A stretch of DNA of 64,000 nt from an uncultured Tolumonas sp. (GCF_963678185.1 NZ_OY782757.1:2321501-2385500), one strand, 5' to 3'; numbered from the stretch's first letter, positions 9,180 through 17,853 are shown. Notes: a model not told the origin generated them from the letters alone. Translations and numbers: made by a program.

Positions 9180-10286
9180 ATGTCTGAATCTCATTTCGAT
9201 ACCGAAGATTTTCGTATTCCCGTCACCGTGCTGACCGGTTTTCTCGGCAGCGGTAAAACCACCCTGTTGAACTACTGGGTCAAACAACCAGAAATGGCTA
9301 ATTGTGCCGTCTTAATTAACGAATTTGGCGCAGTCGGCCTCGATCACCATCTGGTGGAAAAACTGGATGATAACGTGGTAATGCTGGAGTCCGGCTGTGT
9401 CTGCTGCACGGTACAAGGCGATCTGGTCAATGCGCTGCGTGATCTTTTCATGCGTGCGATGCGCCGTGAGATCAAACCGTTTCAGCGTGTGTTAATTGAA
9501 ACTACTGGTCTGGCCGATCCTGGCCCCGTCTTGTTTACCCTGCGCAACGATCCGTTCTTTGCCCAACGTTATCGTTTCGACGGTACGGTTACTGTCGTTG
9601 ATGTCTGCCATATCGAACACCAACTGACTCAACAATATGAAGCGGTAAAACAAGTCGCGCTGGCAGATATGCTGGTGCTCAGTAAAAGCGATCTGGCTGA
9701 TTTTGGTGTGTTGCCGGGAGTTGAAGCCTTATTGCAACGCATTAACCCGATGGCACCGCGACATGTCGCCATCAAAGGCCAGTTGTCACCGGCAGTGCTT
9801 GAGCAAAACGGCCCGTTTGGTAATGGCTCACAGCGTAGCACGCAGGAGATCCGCCAGTGGTTGCAAGGTGCTATTACCGAATTAGGGTTGGCATCACCGA
9901 TAAAACCAGCTGTTGCTTCGCATTCGCCGTTAGTGGCCACTACCCCGCTCAGCAGCGCGCACAGTGACGTAGAAGCCTTCTGCCTGCGTTACACAAAACC
10001 GATGCCAACGGCACGTTTTCTCGATGGCTTACGCATGGTGCAAATGCGTTACCCGGAACGACTGTTACGCTTTAAAGCGATCCTCTGGCTGGAAGAACAA
10101 GAGCAGCCGGTGGTCGTGCATGGTGTGCATGACCAGTTGTATCCCATCATGAATTTGCCAGCATGGCCAACCGGTGAACCAGTAAGTGAACTAGTCTTTA
10201 TCATGAAACAGACTGATCGGCGGGAAGTGGAAGAGATGTTGCAGGAAGAGTTTTTCCCTAAATATCCAAGATTCCAATATGAATAA
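9180..10286 (+). CDS. COG0523 (CobW/YjiA-like) GTP-dependent metal-transfer protein
   Basis: G3E-family GTPase of the group that delivers zinc, cobalt or other metals to target enzymes. Visible motifs are Walker A GFLGSGKTT (Lys26), the metal-binding CxCC at Cys73-Cys75-Cys76 (SGCVCC), ETTGLADPGP for switch regions, and SKSD as the guanine-specificity loop. A CobW C-terminal domain follows from about residue 255. Length of 368 is longer than E. coli YjiA (318). The gene lies 157 bases upstream of a gamma-carbonic anhydrase, a metal-dependent enzyme, so a role as its metal chaperone is plausible but inferred. No His-rich stretch and no clear Zur box were seen. Confidence 0.88.
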   Translation: MSESHFDTEDFRIPVTVLTGFLGSGKTTLLNYWVKQPEMANCAVLINEFGAVGLDHHLVEKLDDNVVMLESGCVCCTVQGDLVNALRDLFMRAMRREIKPFQRVLIETTGLADPGPVLFTLRNDPFFAQRYRFDGTVTVVDVCHIEHQLTQQYEAVKQVALADMLVLSKSDLADFGVLPGVEALLQRINPMAPRHVAIKGQLSPAVLEQNGPFGNGSQRSTQEIRQWLQGAITELGLASPIKPAVASHSPLVATTPLSSAHSDVEAFCLRYTKPMPTARFLDGLRMVQMRYPERLLRFKAILWLEEQEQPVVVHGVHDQLYPIMNLPAWPTGEPVSELVFIMKQTDRREVEEMLQEEFFPKYPRFQYE

Positions 10287-10379
10287 CAGCAGAACATGCT
10301 AACCGTGGATGCATCTGACAATCTGATACAAATTGAAGGGTTGCATTTCTGCTTATGCCGAGGTATTTCTGTTGCCTCT

Positions 10380-10397
10380 TTGTGATCAAGATCAATT
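10380..10397 (+). promoter_or_regulatory. Candidate FNR/CRP-type site upstream of the carbonic anhydrase
   Basis: GTGAT-CAAG-ATCAA at 10382-10395 matches the FNR consensus TTGAT-N4-ATCAA at nine of ten positions; read as CRP, TGTGA-N6-TCAAT also partly fits. It lies about 50 bases before the start of the next gene. Which regulator binds cannot be decided here. Confidence 0.4.
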
Positions 10398-10442
10398 TTT
10401 GCAACACAATCTACGTTAGAACACTGGCGTCAGGGAGCATAT

Positions 10443-11003
10443 ATGATCCGTAAAAATCCGTCAGGCCATCTGCCTGTTATTGCTGAATCAGCTTATGTCG
10501 ATTCAACCGCCATCATCTGCGGTAAAGTCATCATTAAAGAAAATGTGTTTGTCGGGCCTTATGCAGTTATCCGTGCTGACGAAGTCGACGCCAATGGCGA
10601 CATGGAACCGATTGTGATTGGTGCGAACTCCAATATTCAAGACGGCGTTGTTATTCACTCTAAATCGGGTGCTGCCGTTACGATTGGTGAATACACTTCA
10701 ATTGCCCATCGTTCCATCGTGCACGGCCCTTGCACCGTTGGAAACCGTGTTTTCATCGGCTTTAATACCGTGTTGTTTAACTGTGAAGTGGGTGATGGAG
10801 CGGTGATCCGCCACAACTCGGTGGTTGACGGTCAGGATCTGCCGGCAGAATTTTATGTGCCATCCAGCACACGTATTTGCCCAGAAAGCGACTTGAGCGA
10901 AATTCCACGCGTCACCGTGGCAGCCACCGAATTTTCGGAAGACGTGGCGCATACCAATATTGATTTGGTGAAGGGTTATAAAGCGTTGCAGAACGAGTTT
11001 TGA
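10443..11003 (+). CDS. Gamma-class carbonic anhydrase-like protein (CamH type)
   Basis: Left-handed beta-helix protein built from hexapeptide repeats, expected to form a trimer that interconverts CO2 and bicarbonate. The three metal-ligand histidines are in place: His72 (DGVVIHSK), His89 and His94 (AHRSIVHG), with the same five-residue spacing as in the archetype Cam. The chain lacks the acidic loop of Cam, as CamH proteins do. A C-terminal helix (DLVKGYKALQNEF) ends the 186 residues. Start 10443 follows CAGGGAGC. It may pair with the upstream metal chaperone. A non-enzymatic hexapeptide protein cannot be excluded. Confidence 0.8.
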   Translation: MIRKNPSGHLPVIAESAYVDSTAIICGKVIIKENVFVGPYAVIRADEVDANGDMEPIVIGANSNIQDGVVIHSKSGAAVTIGEYTSIAHRSIVHGPCTVGNRVFIGFNTVLFNCEVGDGAVIRHNSVVDGQDLPAEFYVPSSTRICPESDLSEIPRVTVAATEFSEDVAHTNIDLVKGYKALQNEF

Positions 11004-11017
11004 TTTAGCACTGTAGC

Positions 11018-11062
11018 ATTGAAATGAAATCCGTCTAAGTTACCAATGGGTTTCATTTCAAT
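11018..11062. repeat. Long inverted repeat at the edge of the type VI cassette
   Basis: Fifteen-base arms (11018-11032 and 11048-11062, core ATTGAAATGAAA / TTTCATTTCAAT, one G-U pair) flank a 15-base loop. It lies between the stop codons of two convergent genes and may act as a two-way transcription barrier, although no long T-run follows. It also marks the junction between normal and low-G+C DNA. Confidence 0.6.
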
Positions 11063-11064
11063 AG

Positions 11065-11556
11065 CTATTCATTAGTATTCTTATCACAACCCAGATACTC
11101 TTTATTTCCATTATCATAATCAAAAAACAAACAAGAGATATCGTTTTTTAAATATACATCTTCTTGATTTAGCGAATATAGACCTACTCCATTTTTTTGT
11201 CTTCTCGTGACAGTAAAAAGCCGGTTTGAATAACTTATACATTTTTCATTGTTTTTTATTTGTTTTAACAAACATAATTGAACAGAATCTTCATTGCTCT
11301 TGCCTTCAAATTCATTCTTAACAAATAAAATATATTTCCCATTATTCAGCATATTCGTTTTATTCAGAATTAATTTTTTATTTTCCAACCAAAACCGTAT
11401 GGCACCAGCCATATTTTTTGGTGCCATACTGATAGTTAACACATATGAACCATTATCACTTTCGGAATTATAAAAATTAACAATGGATGCAGGTGACAAA
11501 AGGAAATAAGATAAAAAGACAGCCCCTATCAAGAATAATAAAATTATTTTTTTCAT
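11065..11556 (-). CDS. Membrane-anchored periplasmic protein, candidate type VI immunity protein
   Basis: A 163-residue protein with a basic start and a single hydrophobic helix at about residues 3-23, then a hydrophilic domain likely in the periplasm with several cysteines (C94, C105, C142, C154 approximately). It is rich in Lys and Asn and low in G+C, unlike its neighbours. Its ATG overlaps the stop of the upstream effector gene by one base (TAATG), so the two are translated together. Position immediately after an effector of a vgrG cassette is typical of immunity genes. No family is recognised; the role is inferred from position and topology. Confidence 0.6.
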   Translation of the reverse strand: MKKIILLFLIGAVFLSYFLLSPASIVNFYNSESDNGSYVLTISMAPKNMAGAIRFWLENKKLILNKTNMLNNGKYILFVKNEFEGKSNEDSVQLCLLKQIKNNEKCISYSNRLFTVTRRQKNGVGLYSLNQEDVYLKNDISCLFFDYDNGNKEYLGCDKNTNE

Positions 11557-12764
11557 TAGAATATACCTTCTATATCCCTTGTGTGATTCATTTCTGTTAT
11601 AAATGGCTTATAACCATATGTTTTCCACCGTTGGAGAATAAACCAAGCCCTAAATAGAATAAACTTCTCAAATCCTTTTTCAGTTACATCTTTTTTATCC
11701 AGACCAAAATGATCCTGGGCTTTAAATGCAATTGAACATTTGAATCTTCGATTAACTAAATCAACATCTAAATGAGTTAAAGTTAATTCGAGTGCAGTCA
11801 GTCCATGAACACAAAAAACCATCCCGTTCACATAATCAGAAACCGAATCAAATCCAGGTAATTTTATCGAACCATCTTTATCATTAGCTAATATATTCCA
11901 TATTTTTTTAATATCTTCGTTATCTAGATCTCCGTCTCTATCATTTAGTGTCATTTTAATCTGATCAGATACCTTTCTAACCACTGCGTTCGTGTTTTCA
12001 TGTGTCTTTGCTATTTCATCAAGCAGATGATGAGTAAATTTATCCCCAATATTTCGCTCAAAATGATCGATCATCATTGGTGCCAACTTAGAGGACTCTC
12101 CATAAATAGCAAATGGCTTTGAAAAAATCCGAATATTAATAAAAAGTGAGGCCGCAGATTGTCTAAAATCATCCTCACAAAACGACACGATCCGCCCTTT
12201 CCCAAGATCTAATATTTGTTCTTTTGACATATCGCCACACTTCATGTCATCTGATAACAAATAATCATCCATTGGCCTTTTTGACTTAAATATTAATACT
12301 GGCAATTTCAATTTTTCTAGAGACGTCATTTCTAATATATAACTGTTATTAGTCGCAATACGGAGCAATTTTGTCTCCTTATATTTCTTAGGAATCGCTT
12401 TCGGCTCATAGAGCCACAAATCACCCAGAGTAATATACTGATATTTCATTTTACTCTTCTGATAGCCTTTATTTTTATCTGAATACTCTTTAGCTGGTGA
12501 GGTTTGTGGCATCGGCCGGGGCTTATGTTTTTTAGCTTCCGTTAATAACGCCTTAGTCTCCAGCTTGAGTTCCACAGGCCCTGCTGGCAGGTCGGTTAAT
12601 AACAAATATCCGCCAGTCAACGTTACAGCATGTATGTTACCTGTCGCATCCTTAAGTGTTCCGGTTAATGAGCCAAAAGGTTTATTCAGCTCATCCACTA
12701 ACCGAATTTCAACCCAGAACTGGTTTTTCTGACATTCCAGACAGTTTTTTATGTTATTGCCCAT
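11556..12764 (-). CDS. DUF3289-domain protein, candidate type VI secretion effector
   Basis: A 402-residue protein. The N-terminal 60 or so residues (WVEIRLVDELNKPFG, LLTDLPAGPVELKLE) form a transthyretin/Ig-like module typical of cargo carried by VgrG. The C-terminal part from about residue 165 shows DUF3289 features: MDDYLLSDDMKCGD, MIDHFERNIGDKF, QDHFGLDKKD and a final FRAWFILQRWKTYGYKPF. DUF3289 has no established activity that I can name with certainty. It overlaps the DUF4123 gene upstream by 11 bases. Low G+C and Lys/Asn-rich codons from residue 80 onward suggest recent exchange of the toxin part. A periplasmic target is suggested by the membrane-anchored partner. Confidence 0.72.
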   Translation of the reverse strand: MGNNIKNCLECQKNQFWVEIRLVDELNKPFGSLTGTLKDATGNIHAVTLTGGYLLLTDLPAGPVELKLETKALLTEAKKHKPRPMPQTSPAKEYSDKNKGYQKSKMKYQYITLGDLWLYEPKAIPKKYKETKLLRIATNNSYILEMTSLEKLKLPVLIFKSKRPMDDYLLSDDMKCGDMSKEQILDLGKGRIVSFCEDDFRQSAASLFINIRIFSKPFAIYGESSKLAPMMIDHFERNIGDKFTHHLLDEIAKTHENTNAVVRKVSDQIKMTLNDRDGDLDNEDIKKIWNILANDKDGSIKLPGFDSVSDYVNGMVFCVHGLTALELTLTHLDVDLVNRRFKCSIAFKAQDHFGLDKKDVTEKGFEKFILFRAWFILQRWKTYGYKPFITEMNHTRDIEGIF

Positions 12765-13632
12765 TGTCTTCCCGCATCTTGCTTTGTTGGTATTTTTCTA
12801 TCAGTGCAATGACCTTGTGCATGACATCGGTTTGTTCTGCTTCGGGGGGTAATGCAACTACATTTTGTATGCCTGGCCACCAGTCACGAAAACCAAACAA
12901 ATAAAGAATCAACACAGACGGTAGCCACAGATCAGGTATAGATTGTTTGCTCAGTTCGTCGTAATGCACATCTAATGCATGCCGGATATTCCCGAATTTT
13001 TCATATTGTTGGGTGGTTAATTCCGGAGCCTGTTGCCACAGCCATTGTGCAATATTCGTCAGGCATGTCTCTTTTTCGCCGGGCTGCCCCGCAAAATGAG
13101 CGGGCCGCATCCGCCACCAAGGCCCGGAGTGTTCGGTGAAATCAGCGTTGGGATAAGGTGAATAAACCCGCCAATCGGCTTGATGCCAAATTAACAACGA
13201 TGCGATAGGGCCGAGAAATTGGCAGATCTCAGTCTCGGTATATGTGGCAAGCATTGGCGCCAGCACACGCGGATCGTAATAGCGAAACAACACTTCTTCA
13301 CCATCTAACCCCGCAATCAGCAGACTTTGCCAATGTCGTATCAGCCGCTCGACAGGGTATGGGTTGGCAATCAAAACGCCTTGCGCCTGACCTGCACGTT
13401 CTTGCTCTTGCCACCACATCTGCCAATCGGCCAGCTGTGCTAAAGGGAGTAACCAAGGGCCATGTAAAATGGCATCGGCAAATTCAGTACCACCGTAGAG
13501 CGGCCATGCTTGCGTGTCGCTGGCATGTCGATACCAATAGTGCAGCGGTTGGTTATCCGCCAGCGGGTCGATTAATGCGTAGATCGCATGATCGGCAGGT
13601 AAGTGCTGTTGCCAGTGAGTTAAGGTCATCAT
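12754..13632 (-). CDS. DUF4123 type VI effector adaptor/chaperone
   Basis: DUF4123 proteins load specific effectors on the tip of a matching VgrG. The 292-residue chain starts HWQQHLPADHAIYALIDPLAD, the usual DUF4123 opening. It continues with YGGTEFADAILHGPWLLPL and the central LLIAGLDGEEVLFRYYDPRVL with its conserved RYYDPRV. The gene sits between vgrG (four-base overlap) and the effector candidate (11-base overlap), exactly the order expected of an adaptor. Two ATG codons start the frame (13632 and 13629). G+C is close to that of the genome, unlike the effector downstream. Confidence 0.85.
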   Translation of the reverse strand: MMTLTHWQQHLPADHAIYALIDPLADNQPLHYWYRHASDTQAWPLYGGTEFADAILHGPWLLPLAQLADWQMWWQEQERAGQAQGVLIANPYPVERLIRHWQSLLIAGLDGEEVLFRYYDPRVLAPMLATYTETEICQFLGPIASLLIWHQADWRVYSPYPNADFTEHSGPWWRMRPAHFAGQPGEKETCLTNIAQWLWQQAPELTTQQYEKFGNIRHALDVHYDELSKQSIPDLWLPSVLILYLFGFRDWWPGIQNVVALPPEAEQTDVMHKVIALIEKYQQSKMREDNGQ

Positions 13633-15668
13633 TTTTTCTGCCTAGCTCGGCAGAGTTTAGAAGCAGCAGCGGCTTTTTTTCTAGCGGTAGCCATGACGGC
13701 TCCGATGGGTTGCATGGCATCTAATAGTGTTAATGGTGTACCCACCAAAGGTGCAGCACCGCCGTTCAAACTGATCGAGGGTGCCACCATCTGTACACCC
13801 GCAGCACTGATAGTAATAAAACTGCCACCGACTTTGAGCGTCAACCCCGCTCCGGCTTCCAGATTAATTTTAATCGCCGCGTTTTGATGCAATTCATCGC
13901 TAACGGATACCAGAAATGACTGATCGACCTGATGTTGGAACATGCCATTCAACTTGAGTTGATCGTTGGCTTTCAGGTGTTCAAAACTGTCTTGTTTAAC
14001 GCGCTCTTGCCGATCGCCTTTAACTCGTTCAATGGCGTTGCCATGGGTGAGCCGGTGGCTATCGCCATCGATGACGGCAAACGCGTTGGCTTTGACCATC
14101 AGTTCCCAATCCCGTTGCGCGTGCAGGTAAATCTGCTCATGGCCTTTTTTGTCTTCAAAACGCAATTCGTTAAAACCACCACCGCCCGGTGTCGATAAGG
14201 TTTTAAACACGCTGCGGCTTTTATGTATGGGTAATTCATAAGGCAGGTGATTCGCACCGTTATACACACAGCCCAGCACCAGTGGTCGATCAGGGTTGCC
14301 ATGCTCAAAACTGACAACTACCTCCTGCCCTACACGCGGTATCCAATGGCTGCCATAACGATCGCCCGCCCAGCTTTGTGCCAGCCGTAACCAGCAAGAG
14401 GTTTTCTCATCACCCTGACCGGCCCGGTCCCAATGAAACTGCACTTTGATGCGGCCCAACTCATCGGTGTATATCTCTTCACCTTTCGGACCTGTTACGA
14501 TTGCGGTCTGATAACCGGATAATGTGGGTCGTTTGTGCCAGCATGGCGGCACAAACAGACTCTGCCATGGCATAGCGGTAAAGTGGTTACGATAACTAGC
14601 CTGCCCGCCACTGGTTTCTTCTAAAACTTGTGGTTGTTCGCCTTCATGCCGCACCGATTTCACCAACCACAGCGGTTCAAATTCACGACGCGGTAAGTCA
14701 TTAAACGTGGCAAATTTTCCGGTTATTAACCCGCTATGATCGGTAACGCCATTCATCATTACCGCAGCCTGATTGTGCCGGGCTTGTGCCAGCTGGCTTA
14801 AGCGCAAGGTATCAGCATCGTTATCGCTGAGCATCGGCCATCGATAGTCTTCTAAACGTTCAACGGCTAATGGTTGAGTCGCTAGTTTGGGGGATTGCGT
14901 ATTATTAGTTTGTTCGTTCTTGGCGGCGAGTAGCGGCGTGATTTCGGCCTGTAATGGTGTCAGTGGGCGAGTAAAAGTGAAATCACGCCCGGTCACTTTA
15001 CCAGCAACAGTATGCCAAAATGTCTGGCATTCACGTAACGCGGGTTTATCAGCATTGAGCCCGCTGGCTGGACGGTGCTTCATGCTAACACCGGCTGGAA
15101 AAGCAAAATTACCATCGCCCAGTACTAAAACCGAATGACCGTTTTGCACTTCGTAATGATAGTGAATGCCTTCCTCTGCCAAGAGCCGATGGATGAAGTC
15201 ATAATCCGATTCGGCATACTGCACGCAGTAATCACGTAACGGATGTTTTTCATGCAGCCGCCAGTGATAATCCAAACTGGTGAATTGAGCTTCCTGCAGT
15301 AATTTTTCAACAATTTGCCGGACACTCAATTGCTGGAAAATTCGATAGTTCACGCGATGACGTAATAATGCCAGCCGGGGCCGCAAGGTAATGAGATATT
15401 CCGTGAGACGTAACCCGCTATCCCCCTGTGCCATTCCATGTACCACACCGGTGACCGCACGATAACCCTCTGGGGTTTTGATGCTGAGTGTGCACGGCTG
15501 AGAAAGGAAGGCGGCCAGATCTAAGGCAGGGTCTTCACAGACGAGGGTGATGGAAAAATCAAAGCTCTGGCTGATGCACTCTTCGCCGTGAAAGCGTAAT
15601 ACCTGAAAAACCGCGGGCAGACCCGGCACTGAAAACAGAAACCGCGCCTGATTGGCTTCGAAGAACAT
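13629..15668 (-). CDS. vgrG: Type VI secretion spike protein VgrG
   Basis: Trimeric spike at the tip of the type VI secretion tube. The 679-residue chain has the gp27-like head (residues 1 to about 370), then the gp5-type OB-fold (DELGRIKVQFHWDR, WAGDRYGSHWIPRVGQEVVVSFEHGNPDRPLV, described here in two parts around residues 400-460). A repetitive beta-needle follows (residues 490-620). It ends in a short Lys/Ala-rich tail with no C-terminal toxin domain, so its payload is the separate gene downstream. No hcp or sheath genes are present nearby: this is an orphan vgrG cassette that depends on a secretion machine elsewhere. Confidence 0.95.
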   Translation of the reverse strand: MFFEANQARFLFSVPGLPAVFQVLRFHGEECISQSFDFSITLVCEDPALDLAAFLSQPCTLSIKTPEGYRAVTGVVHGMAQGDSGLRLTEYLITLRPRLALLRHRVNYRIFQQLSVRQIVEKLLQEAQFTSLDYHWRLHEKHPLRDYCVQYAESDYDFIHRLLAEEGIHYHYEVQNGHSVLVLGDGNFAFPAGVSMKHRPASGLNADKPALRECQTFWHTVAGKVTGRDFTFTRPLTPLQAEITPLLAAKNEQTNNTQSPKLATQPLAVERLEDYRWPMLSDNDADTLRLSQLAQARHNQAAVMMNGVTDHSGLITGKFATFNDLPRREFEPLWLVKSVRHEGEQPQVLEETSGGQASYRNHFTAMPWQSLFVPPCWHKRPTLSGYQTAIVTGPKGEEIYTDELGRIKVQFHWDRAGQGDEKTSCWLRLAQSWAGDRYGSHWIPRVGQEVVVSFEHGNPDRPLVLGCVYNGANHLPYELPIHKSRSVFKTLSTPGGGGFNELRFEDKKGHEQIYLHAQRDWELMVKANAFAVIDGDSHRLTHGNAIERVKGDRQERVKQDSFEHLKANDQLKLNGMFQHQVDQSFLVSVSDELHQNAAIKINLEAGAGLTLKVGGSFITISAAGVQMVAPSISLNGGAAPLVGTPLTLLDAMQPIGAVMATARKKAAAASKLCRARQKK

Positions 15669-15806
15669 AAATTATCCCGTTTATTATGCGATGGATCAGT
15701 TACGGGCACACCATAACTGCCGGCGTGGCGCCGGTATAAACGGGAGTTTAGAGTGTAATTTTAGCCATATGAAGCCGTCAGTTTCGACAGCCTCATAAAG
15801 CCAAAT

Positions 15807-16415
15807 TTATTGCAGTGGGCGTTGCACCGGCCAAAGATTGCGTACATCAATGGCCGCCATACCCGCCGCTGCCGCGGCTTTCAGACCGGCATCCGCATCT
15901 TCAAACACTAGACAGCGTTCTGGCGCGATACCCAATTTTTCTGCGGCGAGTAAGAAGGTATCGCCTGCCGGTTTCGGATTTGCCACCTGATCCGCACCGA
16001 CCACAATAGGCAGATAACGATCTAAAGACAAACCAGCCAAAATGCGACGCGCCATATCAGTGTGACAGCCGGTGCCGACGGCCATCGGTTTTTCACCTAA
16101 AAACGGCAAGACCACACCGGCCACTAATGGTGTCGGCGATAAGGTGGTGGGCAATAATTCATAAAAGCGGCGATCACGCACCGTCACCACGGCAGCAACA
16201 TCAACCAGCATACCAGCTTCATTGGCAAGAATTTCCACCGTATCAGGGATCGGCACCCCGCCTAATTGCTGCATCCGCTCACTGGTAAACGGGATCGCAA
16301 ACTGGGTGAGCGCATGCTGCCATGCCAGATCGTGCGCCTGTAAGGTGTTCGACAAGGTACCGTCGAGATCAAAAATCCACGCTGCGTATTGCTGATAAGC
16401 CTTCACATCAAACAT
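15807..16415 (-). CDS. HAD-superfamily phosphatase (YqaB-like)
   Basis: Cytoplasmic sugar-phosphate phosphatase or phosphomutase of the HAD subfamily with a helical cap. Motif I is FDLDGTLSNT (nucleophile Asp near residue 17), motif II is VGTG, motif III Lys is in NPKPAGDTFLLA, and motif IV is VFEDADAGLKAA. It resembles E. coli YqaB (fructose-1-phosphate and similar substrates). Length 202. Start 16415 has AGGAGAA upstream. Probably cotranscribed with the oxidoreductase gene 35 bases upstream. Confidence 0.85.
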   Translation of the reverse strand: MFDVKAYQQYAAWIFDLDGTLSNTLQAHDLAWQHALTQFAIPFTSERMQQLGGVPIPDTVEILANEAGMLVDVAAVVTVRDRRFYELLPTTLSPTPLVAGVVLPFLGEKPMAVGTGCHTDMARRILAGLSLDRYLPIVVGADQVANPKPAGDTFLLAAEKLGIAPERCLVFEDADAGLKAAAAAGMAAIDVRNLWPVQRPLQ

Positions 16416-16450
16416 CGAATTCTCCTAATTTGTCCCTTCACAACACGCGT

Positions 16451-17395
16451 TTAATTTCGCGGATTGAGCAGCAGCTTGCCGCGGGTGCGCCCGCTTTCAA
16501 TCGCCAGATGCGCGTTGGCACCTTCGCTCAGCGGGTAAATAGTACTGATATGCACCTGCAGATCGCCGGCTGCACATTTTTCCAATAAAGTGGCTAATGC
16601 GGCGCGATCGGGGTGAACCATCATGCCCAGTGCGGTTTTACCTTGTGCAGCCGCCGCCTCTTTAATTTGTGGCGCAGTGACGGTCGGTACAGTGACTTGG
16701 CGACCACCGGCTTTTAATAGCGCTAACACCGATAGACCACTATCAAAACCCACCAGATCAAACACCAAATCAAGCTGGCCCTTGAGTGCGGCCATGGCGT
16801 CACTGTCGTGATAATCCACTACCTGGTCGGCGCCCAATTCCCGTAAAAAAGAGTGATTACTGGTCGAGGCACTGGCAATCACTTTGGCACCGGTTTGTTT
16901 GGCCAGCTGCACCGCAATATGGCCCACACCACCCGCGGCAGCAGAAATCAGCACCGTTTCACCGGCTTGCAACTGGCCGTGTTCAAATAACCCCTGCCAG
17001 GCGGTCAGCCCAGCCAACGGTAATGCCGCAGCTTGCTCAGAGGAGATCTCTTCCGGCACCGGTAGTAAGTCGTCGGCTACTGCGAGCAGCTGTGACGCAT
17101 ACGCACCACCACGAAAGACCATACCGCAGACACGCTGACCGACGGCGAAATCGGTTACTGCCGACCCTACTGCCTGCACCTGACCACAGACGTCAAAACC
17201 CGGCGTCCACGGCAGATCATCTTTATGTTGCGCAGCCGCCCAGCCTAGACCGGCGCGGGTTTTCGCATCGACCGGATTGACCGCAGCATATAATACGTCG
17301 AGCAGCACTTCGCCAGATGCGGGTGCGGTAAGTTCCTGATTTGCTAGTTGTAACACCTCTACCCCGCCAAAACGGGTGATTTGCAGTTGAGCCAT
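16451..17395 (-). CDS. Zinc-independent NAD(P)H quinone oxidoreductase-like protein (MDR family)
   Basis: Medium-chain dehydrogenase/reductase related to quinone oxidoreductases. The 314 residues show a GroES-like N-terminal half (VNPVDAKTRAG, PGFDVCGQV) and the NADPH-binding AAAGGVGHIAVQLAKQTGA around residues 152-170. The catalytic-zinc cysteines of alcohol dehydrogenases are absent. C-terminal ending GRTRGKLLLNP is typical for the group. Substrate unknown. It is transcribed away from the small membrane protein gene at 17449, with only 53 bases between them. Confidence 0.87.
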   Translation of the reverse strand: MAQLQITRFGGVEVLQLANQELTAPASGEVLLDVLYAAVNPVDAKTRAGLGWAAAQHKDDLPWTPGFDVCGQVQAVGSAVTDFAVGQRVCGMVFRGGAYASQLLAVADDLLPVPEEISSEQAAALPLAGLTAWQGLFEHGQLQAGETVLISAAAGGVGHIAVQLAKQTGAKVIASASTSNHSFLRELGADQVVDYHDSDAMAALKGQLDLVFDLVGFDSGLSVLALLKAGGRQVTVPTVTAPQIKEAAAAQGKTALGMMVHPDRAALATLLEKCAAGDLQVHISTIYPLSEGANAHLAIESGRTRGKLLLNPRN

Positions 17396-17448
17396 CGGCG
17401 ATCCCTTACTACCATCAAAGATACCTGCAGCATAACAAGAGAGCCATC

Positions 17449-17616
17449 ATGGCGCGATTATTCCTGCTTCCCTTTTTGCTGGCGCTCGGTTGGACAATCT
17501 ATCTGTCCTATTACCGAATTTCCCTCTATCAAGGGCGTAAAGGCTATTACTGGATCATTGCTGGCACTGGAATGATGGTCATTTTCTTTGGTCTGATGTT
17601 ATGGATCACGCATTAA
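17449..17616 (+). CDS. Small two-helix membrane protein of unknown function
   Basis: A 55-residue frame with ATG 17449 preceded by AAGAGAG. The chain is two hydrophobic helices (about residues 3-20 and 34-53) joined by a basic loop (YRISLYQGRKGYY), with His at the C-terminus. The hairpin topology and the ribosome site support a real gene. It stands between the oxidoreductase and glpF and might be an unannotated small protein. No family is recognised. Confidence 0.6.
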   Translation: MARLFLLPFLLALGWTIYLSYYRISLYQGRKGYYWIIAGTGMMVIFFGLMLWITH

Positions 17617-17718
17617 TTCCATCAAACTAAATCTAAACAACCATAAACCCACCAAAATACACCCCAATTGAATACCATTAACAATAAAAAGCGCTTCTCA
17701 ATTGTTCACTTTGGCCAA

Positions 17719-17790
17719 AACGAACTAATTCGAGCATTTTTATGCGCGAGATCAAACATTCAGAATGAAGGTATGTTCTCAAGCGAAGTA
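17719..17790 (+). promoter_or_regulatory. Degenerate GlpR operators upstream of glpF
   Basis: The 18-mer at 17742-17759 (ATGCGCGAGATCAAACAT) matches the palindromic GlpR consensus ATGTTCGATAACGAACAT at 13 of 18 positions. Another at 17773-17790 matches at 11, and half-sites AACGAAC (17719) and TCGAGCAT (17730) lie just upstream. The cluster ends about 60 bases before glpF. Confidence 0.6.
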
Positions 17791-17853
17791 ATTGTTAATA
17801 ATTTGTTTACCGCATGAGACGGTATTGTTACGAAAACTAATAAGGGCAGCACG

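Noticed and set aside
10287-10442. Zur box before the carbonic anhydrase gene
   Set aside because: No palindrome resembling the Zur consensus could be found; an FNR/CRP-like site fits better.
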